From the NCBI GenBank assembly GCA_016783285.1, contig JADHWW010000119.1, positions 1-28,776 on the forward strand: a stretch of DNA of 28,776 nt, written 5' to 3'. Of the stretch, positions 14,863-21,384 are shown one piece after another. The position numbers were made by a program, and so were the translations under genes. A model generated the notes under the pieces. That model made no database searches. It was not told the DNA's origin and saw only the letters and a program-made list of their open reading frames with translations. This stretch comes from Anaerolineae bacterium. GTDB taxonomy: Bacteria > Chloroflexota > Anaerolineae > B4-G1. The stretch's first letter is position 1. The number at the start of each line of letters is the position of its first letter.

Positions 14863-16110
14863 TTACTCCTCGTAGCGGCCCAGCAACAGACAGGCGTTCT
14901 GCCCGCCCAGGCCGAGAGAATTGGAGATGGCTACGCGCACATCGGCCTTGCGCGCTCCTTCTGGTACGTAGTCCAGGTCACACTCCGGGGCCGGGGTCTC
15001 CAGATTGATTGTCGGATGGATTATTCCCTGCTCGATCGTCAGCACGCACACGGCGGCCTCGATGGCTCCGGCCCCCCCCATTGCGTGGCCGATCATGGAC
15101 TTGGTCGAATTGATGGGGATCTCGTAGGCGCGCGTGCCGAAGATCCGTTTGATGACCAGGGTCTCGACCAGGTCGTTGATCGGTGTGCTGCTGCCATGGG
15201 CGTTGATGTAGTCCACGTCGTCCGGCGTCAGACCGGCGTCCTCCAGCGCCCACCGCGTAGCCCGGCTGGCCCCCATCCCTTCCGGGTCCGGCTGTGCCAC
15301 GTGGAAGGCGTCGGAGGAGGAAGCGTGGCCCAGCACCTCGGCGCGGATGCGCGCCCCTCGTGCCTGGGCGGACTGCAGCGCTTCCAGTATCAACACCGCG
15401 CACCCCTCGCTGTAGACGATGCCGTCGTGGTCGGCATCAAAGGGGCGGCTGGCCCGTTCTGGTTCGTCGTTGCGGGTGGAGAGCACCCGCATGGCACAGA
15501 AACCGATGATGGGGGCGAAGTGGATCAGTGCATCTACTCCCCCACAGATCATCACGTCGGCCGCGCCCCGGCGGATGAATTCGGCCGCCTCTCCCACGGC
15601 CTGTGTGCCTGTCGCGCAGGCAGCGACCACAGTGCTGATCGGCCCTTTGGCCCCGGCCCAGTAGCTCACGTGGTGAGAGGGCATGTTCACCAGTGCCGAG
15701 GTGAGGATGAACGGGTTGACACGCGCTATCCCCTTGGCGCGGAACGTGTCTATCCCTGCGATGATGCGCTCGAGGCCCCCGGCGCTGCTTCCGATCAGTA
15801 CGCCAACGCTTTCTTCGTCGGCTAGAGGCAGGCTCAGCCCCGCGTCTGCCAGCGCAGCCTGGGCCGTTGCAACAGCCACCTGCGAGCAGCGCGCCATGCG
15901 CCGTGCTTCTTTGAAGTTGATGTATTGCCTGGGATCGAACCCCTTGAGTTCGCCGGCGATGCGCACCGGTAACTCCGAGGCATCGAACTGAGTGATGGGG
16001 CCGACGCCAGAGCGCCCGGCCAGCAGCCCCTCCCAGGTTTCCTCCAGTGTCAGGCCCAAGGGCGTCATTGCCCCCATGCCGGTGACGACGACACGCCTAC
16101 GCTCGCCCAT
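14863..16110 (-). CDS. fabF: Beta-ketoacyl-ACP synthase II
   Basis: Condenses malonyl-ACP with acyl-ACP in fatty-acid elongation; cytosolic thiolase-fold dimer. The 415-residue length fits FabF. The catalytic triad is visible: Cys165 in VVAACATGTQA, His305 in YINAHGSSTP and His342 in KSMIGHAMGGAGAIEA, with Lys337 also conserved. The opening RRVVVTGMGAMTPLG is canonical. AAAGGAG precedes the ATG by six bases. It follows plsX by 11 bases, placing chain elongation and phospholipid acyl transfer in one transcript. No fabD, fabG or fabH is present in the window. Confidence 0.96.
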   Translation of the reverse strand: MGERRRVVVTGMGAMTPLGLTLEETWEGLLAGRSGVGPITQFDASELPVRIAGELKGFDPRQYINFKEARRMARCSQVAVATAQAALADAGLSLPLADEESVGVLIGSSAGGLERIIAGIDTFRAKGIARVNPFILTSALVNMPSHHVSYWAGAKGPISTVVAACATGTQAVGEAAEFIRRGAADVMICGGVDALIHFAPIIGFCAMRVLSTRNDEPERASRPFDADHDGIVYSEGCAVLILEALQSAQARGARIRAEVLGHASSSDAFHVAQPDPEGMGASRATRWALEDAGLTPDDVDYINAHGSSTPINDLVETLVIKRIFGTRAYEIPINSTKSMIGHAMGGAGAIEAAVCVLTIEQGIIHPTINLETPAPECDLDYVPEGARKADVRVAISNSLGLGGQNACLLLGRYEE

Positions 16111-16121
16111 CTCTGCTCCTT

Positions 16122-17114
16122 TCAGTCTGCTGCCAGTCCCTCACGAATTGCTTCCACCACTTTGCCCTCCACCGCTCTACGGGCCTGTCCGATGGCATTC
16201 TTGATCGCACGCCCATTGGAGCGCCCATGGCCCACGATCACCACTCCATTGACACCCAGCAGCGGCCCCCCGCCAACCTCGAAGGGGTCCAACCGCCGTG
16301 CCACCCGGTCGAAGGCCGGTTTCGCCAGCAGCCCTCCTACGGCCGTCAGCGGGTTGGCCTTGATCTCAGCGCGGATGAGTTCGGTCAGCATTTTGGCTGT
16401 GGCCTCAATCGTCTTGATGAAGACGTTGCCAGTGAAGCCGTCGGTGACGACGACGTCGGCACAACAGGCTATTGCCTCCTTTGGTTCGATGTTACCGGTG
16501 AAGTTCAGGTTGGAGCCGGCCAACAACTTGTAGGCCTCCTTCACCAGTGTGTTCCCTTTGCCCGGCTCCTCGCCGTTGGAGAGGAGCGCCACACGAGGTT
16601 TGGTGCAGCCCAGCACGGCCCGCGCGTAGATATCGCCCATCAACGCGAACTGGAGCAGGTATTCGGGCCGGCAGTCGGAGTTGGCGCCGATGTCGAGCGT
16701 GACGACGCGGCCGGCGGGCAAGGGTAGGATCGCGGCCAGCACTGGACGCTTCACACCCCGGATGCGCCGCAGACTGTGCAGCGTGGCCACTGCCAGCACG
16801 CCGCCTGTGTTGCCAGCGGTCACGTAACCGTCGGCCTGGCCATCGCGCACCAGGCTCATCCCTATGTGCATTGAGGAGTTCTTCTTCTCCCGCGCAGCCC
16901 AGGCTGGCTCGTCGTCCATCTCGATGACCTCTGGGGCGTGGACGACCTCCAGTTTGAGCCCGGCGACGTCATGGCGGGCCAATTCTTGCCGAATCACCTG
17001 CTCGCGTCCGACGAGGAAAATCTCGTCGTCCCATTCCCGCGCTGCCATCACCGCTCCCGCGACGTCGGGGGTTGGGTAGTTATCGGACCCCATTGCGTCA
17101 AGAACGATTCTCAT
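16122..17114 (-). CDS. plsX: Phosphate acyltransferase
   Basis: Converts acyl-ACP and phosphate to acyl-phosphate, the donor for PlsY in phospholipid synthesis; peripheral membrane protein. The 330-residue frame starts MRIVLDAMGSDNYP and contains VTAGNTGGVLA, TLDIGANSDCRPEYL, LSNGEEPGKGN, VVTDGFTGNVFIKTIE and GGGPLLGVNGVVIVGHG, all typical of PlsX. The ATG at 17114 has GGGAGG just upstream and matches the family N-terminus; the open frame can be extended to 17150 but that part overlaps a palindromic site. It lies 68 bases after the LON-domain gene and directly before fabF. Confidence 0.96.
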   Translation of the reverse strand: MRIVLDAMGSDNYPTPDVAGAVMAAREWDDEIFLVGREQVIRQELARHDVAGLKLEVVHAPEVIEMDDEPAWAAREKKNSSMHIGMSLVRDGQADGYVTAGNTGGVLAVATLHSLRRIRGVKRPVLAAILPLPAGRVVTLDIGANSDCRPEYLLQFALMGDIYARAVLGCTKPRVALLSNGEEPGKGNTLVKEAYKLLAGSNLNFTGNIEPKEAIACCADVVVTDGFTGNVFIKTIEATAKMLTELIRAEIKANPLTAVGGLLAKPAFDRVARRLDPFEVGGGPLLGVNGVVIVGHGRSNGRAIKNAIGQARRAVEGKVVEAIREGLAAD

Positions 17115-17127
17115 CCTTCCTCCCTTC

Positions 17128-17146
17128 TGGTTTGTGGCACAAACCA
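17128..17146. promoter_or_regulatory. 19-bp palindrome upstream of plsX (candidate operator)
   Basis: Read on the minus strand the site is TGGTTTGTG-C-CACAAACCA, nine-base arms with perfect symmetry around one central base. It ends 14 bases before the plsX ATG. The one-base centre makes it a better protein-binding dyad than an RNA hairpin, although a seven-pair stem with a three-base loop could form in RNA near the ribosome binding site. Confidence 0.5.
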
Positions 17147-17182
17147 CCACTGTGAGGTTTCATTCGCTCCTCAGTTCGCCTC

Positions 17183-17845
17183 TCAATTCCAGGAGATGCG
17201 CTCGAATTCCCGTGGTCCAATAGGTTGGAACACGTTCATGTGTTCGGCGATGCGCGTGTGGCGGCGCAACAAGGCGCTGGCCTGCGAAAGCAGAGCGGCA
17301 GCGGTGTCCGTTTCCAGCAGCGACTGCTTCTCCGAAAGGGAGATCTGGAGCACCACGGCCGCCAGGATGCCGAGCGTGGCTGCGTCGCGGGGCAGGGCCT
17401 CAGGTGAGAGCACGCTCGGCACAGTGTTGGCCAGGGCAGCGACATAGCGGCGCAGCCGTGCTCCGACCGTATCTATTAGCCTGTGACTGGGCGTGGGTTC
17501 CGGTGCCCAGGGCCACAAAACAGCCATGGCTTCCAGATAGGGCTCGATGTCCACCAGATCGAAGATGCGGAAACGACGTTGACCCACTGCCCCGAGTTGC
17601 ATCTGCCCGTTCTCAACCTGTTGGTGGCGGACGATCCTGGCTATGGTGCCGACCGTGCAGGGGATCGCTGGCCCGTACACCTCTCGTCCCTCATGGATAA
17701 GCACTACGCCGAAGCCCGTGTTCTGTTCCAGGCAGCGTTCGACCAGGCGTCGGTAGCGAGGCTCAAAGACGCGCAGAGGCAGGGGCTGGCCAGGGAAGAG
17801 CACAGTATGGAGAGGAAACAATGGCAGGCGGAAGGGCTTGTCCAT
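17183..17845 (-). CDS. LON substrate-binding domain protein (stand-alone)
   Basis: A 220-residue protein equivalent to the N-terminal domain of Lon protease without the ATPase or protease parts. Typical segments are LPLFPLHTVLFPGQPLPLRV, FEPRYRRLVERCL, GFGVVLIHEG, GTIARIVRHQQ and GQRRFRIFDL. The family's role in bacteria is not settled; substrate recognition is assumed. No ribosome binding site precedes the ATG at 17845. Instead a promoter -10 box ends eight bases upstream, so the transcript probably begins at or next to the ATG and is leaderless. The open frame can be extended to 18004, but that would run through the promoter and the tRNA gene. It appears to head the operon continuing with plsX. 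Confidence 0.85.
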   Translation of the reverse strand: MDKPFRLPLFPLHTVLFPGQPLPLRVFEPRYRRLVERCLEQNTGFGVVLIHEGREVYGPAIPCTVGTIARIVRHQQVENGQMQLGAVGQRRFRIFDLVDIEPYLEAMAVLWPWAPEPTPSHRLIDTVGARLRRYVAALANTVPSVLSPEALPRDAATLGILAAVVLQISLSEKQSLLETDTAAALLSQASALLRRHTRIAEHMNVFQPIGPREFERISWN

Positions 17846-17852
17846 GGCGGGA

Positions 17853-17881
17853 ATTGTACCCTGCTTAGTCCGGGTTGACAA
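17853..17881 (-). promoter_or_regulatory. Promoter of the LON-plsX-fabF unit (leaderless start)
   Basis: On the minus strand TTGTCA (17881-17876) and TACAAT (17858-17853) are 17 bases apart. Transcription should start near 17846, within a base or two of the ATG at 17845. The -35 box shares five positions with the -35 box of the tRNA promoter on the other strand. Confidence 0.65.
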
Positions 17882-17902
17882 GTGAAGCGAGGAGAGTATA
17901 AT
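17875..17902 (+). promoter_or_regulatory. tRNA-Leu promoter, perfect consensus
   Basis: TTGACA (17875-17880) and TATAAT (17897-17902), both perfect, are 16 bases apart. The predicted start is near 17909, only two or three bases before the mature tRNA 5' end at 17912. Confidence 0.85.
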
Positions 17903-17911
17903 AGTTAACAA

Positions 17912-17994
17912 GCCCCGGTGGCGGAATAGGCATACGCAGCAGGTTGAGGGCCTGTGCCTTTTTAGGCGTGCTGGTTCGAATCCAGTCCGGGGCA
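17912..17994 (+). tRNA. tRNA-Leu (anticodon GAG)
   Basis: Acceptor arms GCCCCGG (17912-17918) and CCGGGGC pair perfectly, with discriminator A at 17994. The anticodon stem is GCAGG/CCTGT with loop TTGAGGG, giving anticodon GAG at 17946-17948 (reads CUC and CUU). The long variable arm folds as GCCT/AGGC with a T-rich loop, as expected for a class II tRNA such as Leu. The T arm is CTGG-TTCGAAT-CCAG. The 3' CCA is not encoded (the next bases are CTT), so a CCA-adding enzyme is needed. Confidence 0.95.
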
Positions 17995-18010
17995 CTTGAG
18001 CCACGCATCC

Positions 18011-18038
18011 CCGGCGGCTGGCCCCGGCCAGCCGCCGG
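18011..18038. terminator. Perfect GC hairpin downstream of tRNA-Leu (possible terminator)
   Basis: The arms CCGGCGGCTGGCC (18011-18023) and GGCCAGCCGCCGG (18026-18038) are perfectly complementary around two central bases. It begins 17 bases after the tRNA. No T run follows, so it is not a standard intrinsic terminator; it could be a pause site or a 3' processing barrier. Confidence 0.45.
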
Positions 18039-18104
18039 AGTTATGTGAAAAAACAGGCGCTGCGCCCATGGCCGCAGTGTCAGGCCTACTATCGCCCCGT
18101 TGCG

Positions 18105-18300
18105 TTATTCAACCCGCTCGAATAGCAGCTCAAAGGCCAGGTGTCGTTGGGCCGGGTTGCCGCCGAACAGGTCGAAAACATTGTCTACCTGCTCCGGTAC
18201 ATCCTCAATCCGGTGCAACTCTTCTATTGCCCCCCACTTCCTCCAGTCGGGTAATCGCTTCCTCGTAACCGTTCAGATGTTTGATAGCAATTCCCGTTTT
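18105..18300 (-). pseudogene. Frameshifted C-terminal gene fragment, family not recognised
   Basis: Two minus-strand frames join into one peptide if one base is removed from the C6 run (plus strand) at 18230-18235: KTGIAIKHLNGYEEAITRLE, then EVGAIEELHRIEDVPEQVDN, then VFDLFGGNPAQRHLAFELLF, then ERVE and a TAA at 18105-18107. The composition and continuity look like real protein. No start codon or ribosome binding site is associated with it, and the upstream side is occupied by a nested palindrome, so it is read as the tail of a decayed or cut gene. Its upstream codons overlap the left arm of that palindrome. Confidence 0.5.
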
Positions 18301-18405
18301 AGCATCGTTGCCGCGTGATATGGCATCGTAGTGGCGACTTTAGTCGCTGGTTGCGCGGCCCAAACGACTAAAGTCGTTACTACGAACCCCATAACGGGAA
18401 TTGCT
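18286..18405. repeat. 120-bp nested palindromic element (MITE- or REP-like)
   Basis: Outer arms AGCAATTCCCGTT (18286-18298) and AACGGGAATTGCT (18393-18405) are perfect inverted copies. Inside lies a second inverted repeat with 21-base arms (18326-18346 and 18365-18385) carrying GTAGTGGCGACTTTAGTCG and CGACTAAAGTCGTTACTAC; its two mismatches are G-U pairs in RNA. The inner part recurs at 26378-26425. Confidence 0.85.
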
Positions 18406-18536
18406 GTTTGTCTAGTGAGAGTTAATCTCTGTTTTTGTGAGTGGTGAGCGGGATGCTTGCGTACAGGCATGTATGTGGTAGACCTTCTCTTGCGTAACGG
18501 TGAAATAGTACTCTAGTCCCCTCAGTACCTTCTTCC

Positions 18537-18577
18537 TATTGTAACACACCAGCCCGCGTGATACAATTGTTACAATA
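18537..18577. repeat. AT-rich 10-bp inverted repeat
   Basis: TATTGTAACA (18537-18546) and TGTTACAATA (18568-18577) are perfect inverted copies separated by 21 bases. The site lies 135 bases ahead of the beta-helix gene and could be an operator or an RNA stem; nothing else supports either role. Confidence 0.6.
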
Positions 18578-18711
18578 TTAAAGAAAGGTTGTAATTCTTA
18601 GAAAATGCTTAGAAACCCTGGATTTGATGCAAGACAACACAGAGTTCGACATCAGCACCCGCACCGAGGCTGCGCCGAGGAAGGAATGATGGCAGGCAAT
18701 GGGAGGTACAG

Positions 18712-21294
18712 ATGATTGGGTTGGTAATTCTGGTTACGTTCATACTGGCGCTGGCGTCCGCCGTCAAGCGGGCGTGCCGCGTTCCACAAAGGGTGGTTGT
18801 GCGGCATGTTGCAGTGGTACCGTTGATTGTGCTTGTGTTGGCGCTCCTGTGGCTGGCACCGCCAAGGACTGCCTCTGCCGATCCGGGCACCTACTACGTC
18901 TCCACAAATGGCTCCGACAGCAACCCAGGCACAGAGGCACAGCCGTTCCGTACCATCAGCAAAGGGATCACTGTTCTCGGCCCCGGAGACACGCTCTACC
19001 TGCGCGCCGGTACATACTCCGAACAATTCACCCTCTCCACTTCCGGCACAGCAGACCGACCAATCACCATCGCCGCCTACCCCGGTGAACATCCAATCAT
19101 CGACGGTTACAACCAATTGCCCGGCGACTACTACCGCATGCTCATCGTGCTGAGTGGTAACTATCTCATCCTGGACGGCCTCGAAATCCAGAACATCAAC
19201 GGTACTGCAATCCAGATACGCGGCAGTTACAACACTGTCCGTAATGCCAAAATCCACCACTGCACTAACAAAGCTGTGCTCATCGGAGGTACAGGCTACT
19301 GTTCTGGAGGAGTTACTAACTCTCACAACGTCATCGAAGACAACGAAGTCTGGATGACGTCCCTGATCCACCAAAACGTCAACACCGGCGGCAAGTGGGC
19401 CGGAGCCATATCAGCAGCCCGCTGCCCATCACACACTACGATTCGCCGCAATATCGTCCACGAAACCTGGGGAATCGGCATCCAGGTCTACGAAGGTTAC
19501 GACACGATCATCGAAGACAACATCACCTGGAACAACCAACTCGAACACTTTTACGTCAACAATGCGCCGCGAACCCTCGTCCAGCGCAACCTCGCCTACA
19601 ACACGCCCGACTCTATCTTTCTCTTCAAAGACATGCCCGGCACCACCTTCGCCTTCTGCGACGAACGCGCCGAGCCTGTGACCACAAATGTCACCATAAT
19701 CAACAACCTGTCGCTCGGCGGCAACCGAGGCTTCTACTTCTACAACCAGCAAAGCGGAAGCGGACTAAAACAGTTCCTGATCGCAAACAACACGTTCGTC
19801 AATAGTCGTATAGCCGGGATCCAAATCGCTTCGGGCAGCCACGAAAACAGCAGAATATACAACAACATCTTCCTCGAGACAGGCACAGTCGCTATAGTTC
19901 CCAACGACCCCGACCTCGACTTCTCTCACAACCTATGGGCAAAAGCGCCATCCGCTGCTGCATCCAGTCCTCACGATGTGATCACAGACCCCCGCCTGGC
20001 CCAGTCGGGTTCGACTGATCCTGGCCTTCTCAACCCTGACTGGTTCAGGCTCTCGTCTGACTCCCCGGCCATCGATGCAGGCCTGACGTCGAGCGAAGTC
20101 CCAGACGATTTCGACGGCGTTCCCAGACCACAAGGCGCAGGCTATGACATCGGCGCATACGAGTATGGAGAGAGAACGCCACCCCTCCAGCCCCAGGTCT
20201 ACCACGTCGCCACGACCGGACACGACAGCAACCCAGGCACAGAGGCACAGCCGTTCCGCACCATCAGCAAAGGGATCAGTGTTCTCGGCCCTGGAGACAC
20301 CCTGTACGTCAAGGCCGGGACGTACGCGGAAAACCTCTCTTCCTTCCCAAGTGGGACATCCTGGGACGCGCCCGTGACTATCGCAGCCTACCCCGGAGAC
20401 GAGGTTATCGTAAGACCGTCCTCGGGTTCCCACGCGGCCTACTTCACGAATGCTCATCACGTCATACTAGACGGGTTCGTTTTTGACGGCGCCAACGTCG
20501 GGTACAATGTCATCGAGATCACTTCCGAAGCACACCACACCAGGATACAGAATTCGGAGATCACCGGAGGTCCGGAATCCGGCATCCTCGTGAGCGGCGC
20601 CTCCGATTCCAACGAGTTTCTCTACCTGGACATTCACGACAACGGAACCGACGACTTCGGCCACGGGATCTACATCGAGAGTAGCAACAATCTCATTGAT
20701 CACTGTTCAGTTCATCATAACGCCGGCTGGGGAGTCCACATATATAACGGCCATTCCGACGGGTACGCCAACAACAACATCGTGAGCAACAACAGGCTAT
20801 ATGACAACGCCTCTGCCGGGAACAGAGGCCCCGGAATACTTTTGGGTTCCGGGAACGGAAACCGCGCATACAACAATCTCATCTGGGGCAACGTCTACGG
20901 CATCCAAATATCTAATGACGCAGAGAATTCAGAGGCCTACAACAACACCATATACAACAACCAGGTTGGCATCTTCGTCTACGCTGCCAGCGACAGCGCC
21001 ATCCTCAGAAACAACATCATCTACCAAAATCACGATGGCGCTATAACAGACCTCGGCTCTGGAACAGTACAGGATCACAACTTTGCAACAGATCCTGGTT
21101 TCGTGAACGAGTCAGGACACGACTTTCACCTTCAGCCGACCAGCCCGGCCATTAACGCCGGTATCGCATTGGGTGAAGTTACAGAAGATCTCGACGGGGT
21201 TGCCAGACCACAAGGCGCAGGCTATGACATCGGCGCGTATGAGTATCTCTCTTATGTGTACTTGCCGGCCTGTTACTCGGAAGTGACGTACTGA
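18712..21294 (+). CDS. Exported two-lobed right-handed beta-helix protein with [YF]LP tail
   Basis: An 860-residue protein made of two homologous halves. Each half starts with a DUF1565-like opening (YYVSTNGSDSNPGTEAQPFR near residue 63 and YHVATTGHDSNPGTEAQPFR near 497), continues with pectate-lyase-like parallel beta-helix turns rich in N-N-x-I patterns, and ends with a choice-of-anchor-Q-like unit (RPQGAGYDIGAYEY). The C-terminus is YVYLPACYSEVTY. The N-terminus has two hydrophobic stretches, residues 2-16 and about 34-50, the second ending in a signal-like ASA; the ATG at 18712 is kept because GGAGG lies five bases upstream. The protein is probably surface-bound and may bind or cleave polysaccharide, but no catalytic residues were identified. 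A terminator follows. Confidence 0.85.
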   Translation: MIGLVILVTFILALASAVKRACRVPQRVVVRHVAVVPLIVLVLALLWLAPPRTASADPGTYYVSTNGSDSNPGTEAQPFRTISKGITVLGPGDTLYLRAGTYSEQFTLSTSGTADRPITIAAYPGEHPIIDGYNQLPGDYYRMLIVLSGNYLILDGLEIQNINGTAIQIRGSYNTVRNAKIHHCTNKAVLIGGTGYCSGGVTNSHNVIEDNEVWMTSLIHQNVNTGGKWAGAISAARCPSHTTIRRNIVHETWGIGIQVYEGYDTIIEDNITWNNQLEHFYVNNAPRTLVQRNLAYNTPDSIFLFKDMPGTTFAFCDERAEPVTTNVTIINNLSLGGNRGFYFYNQQSGSGLKQFLIANNTFVNSRIAGIQIASGSHENSRIYNNIFLETGTVAIVPNDPDLDFSHNLWAKAPSAAASSPHDVITDPRLAQSGSTDPGLLNPDWFRLSSDSPAIDAGLTSSEVPDDFDGVPRPQGAGYDIGAYEYGERTPPLQPQVYHVATTGHDSNPGTEAQPFRTISKGISVLGPGDTLYVKAGTYAENLSSFPSGTSWDAPVTIAAYPGDEVIVRPSSGSHAAYFTNAHHVILDGFVFDGANVGYNVIEITSEAHHTRIQNSEITGGPESGILVSGASDSNEFLYLDIHDNGTDDFGHGIYIESSNNLIDHCSVHHNAGWGVHIYNGHSDGYANNNIVSNNRLYDNASAGNRGPGILLGSGNGNRAYNNLIWGNVYGIQISNDAENSEAYNNTIYNNQVGIFVYAASDSAILRNNIIYQNHDGAITDLGSGTVQDHNFATDPGFVNESGHDFHLQPTSPAINAGIALGEVTEDLDGVARPQGAGYDIGAYEYLSYVYLPACYSEVTY
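18916..18992 (+). repeat. Internal duplication, 77-bp unit, first copy
   Basis: This segment of the beta-helix gene is repeated at 20224-20300 with three base differences in 77, two of them silent. It encodes DSNPGTEAQPFRTISKGI and the following VLGPGDT. Such low divergence contrasts with the rest of the two halves. Confidence 0.9.
20123..20166 (+). repeat. Internal duplication, 44-bp unit, first copy
   Basis: This segment, encoding ARPQGAGYDIGAYEY-like sequence (here PRPQGAGYDIGAYEY), is repeated at 21203-21246 with two base differences, both third-position. It closes each half of the beta-helix gene. Confidence 0.88.
20224..20300 (+). repeat. Internal duplication, 77-bp unit, second copy
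   Basis: Second copy of the segment at 18916-18992, located 1308 bases downstream, in the same frame. Confidence 0.9.
21203..21246 (+). repeat. Internal duplication, 44-bp unit, second copy
   Basis: Second copy of the segment at 20123-20166, 1080 bases downstream and in the same frame. Confidence 0.88.
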
Positions 21295-21331
21295 CAGATT
21301 AGAGGAGTCCATCAACAGGTGGGATAGCGAC

Positions 21332-21363
21332 CAGGGGGCCGGTAGACCGGCCCCCTGCTTTTG
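21332..21363 (+). terminator. Intrinsic terminator after the beta-helix gene
   Basis: An 11-pair perfect stem CAGGGGGCCGG/CCGGCCCCCTG with loop TAGA is followed by CTTTTGC. It lies 38 bases after the stop codon and 22 bases before the end of the convergent gene. On the minus strand no T run follows, but the hairpin could also slow that transcript. Confidence 0.85.
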
Positions 21364-21384
21364 CAGATGCCCTACACTGTGAAA

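Larger units (their letters stand above)
17995..18711. other. Gene-poor 0.7-kb interval with hairpins and a gene remnant
   Basis: No intact gene is visible. In order it holds a GC-rich hairpin (18011-18038), a frameshifted minus-strand coding remnant (18105-18300), a 120-bp nested palindrome (18286-18405), an AT-rich inverted repeat (18537-18577) and the GGAGG site of the beta-helix gene (18702-18706). I find no convincing -10/-35 pair for that gene. Confidence 0.7.

Noticed and set aside
17846..18004. Longer N-terminus for the LON-domain protein, starting at 18004
   Set aside because: The extension would translate the antisense of the tRNA-Leu gene and of two promoters; LON-domain similarity starts right after the ATG at 17845.
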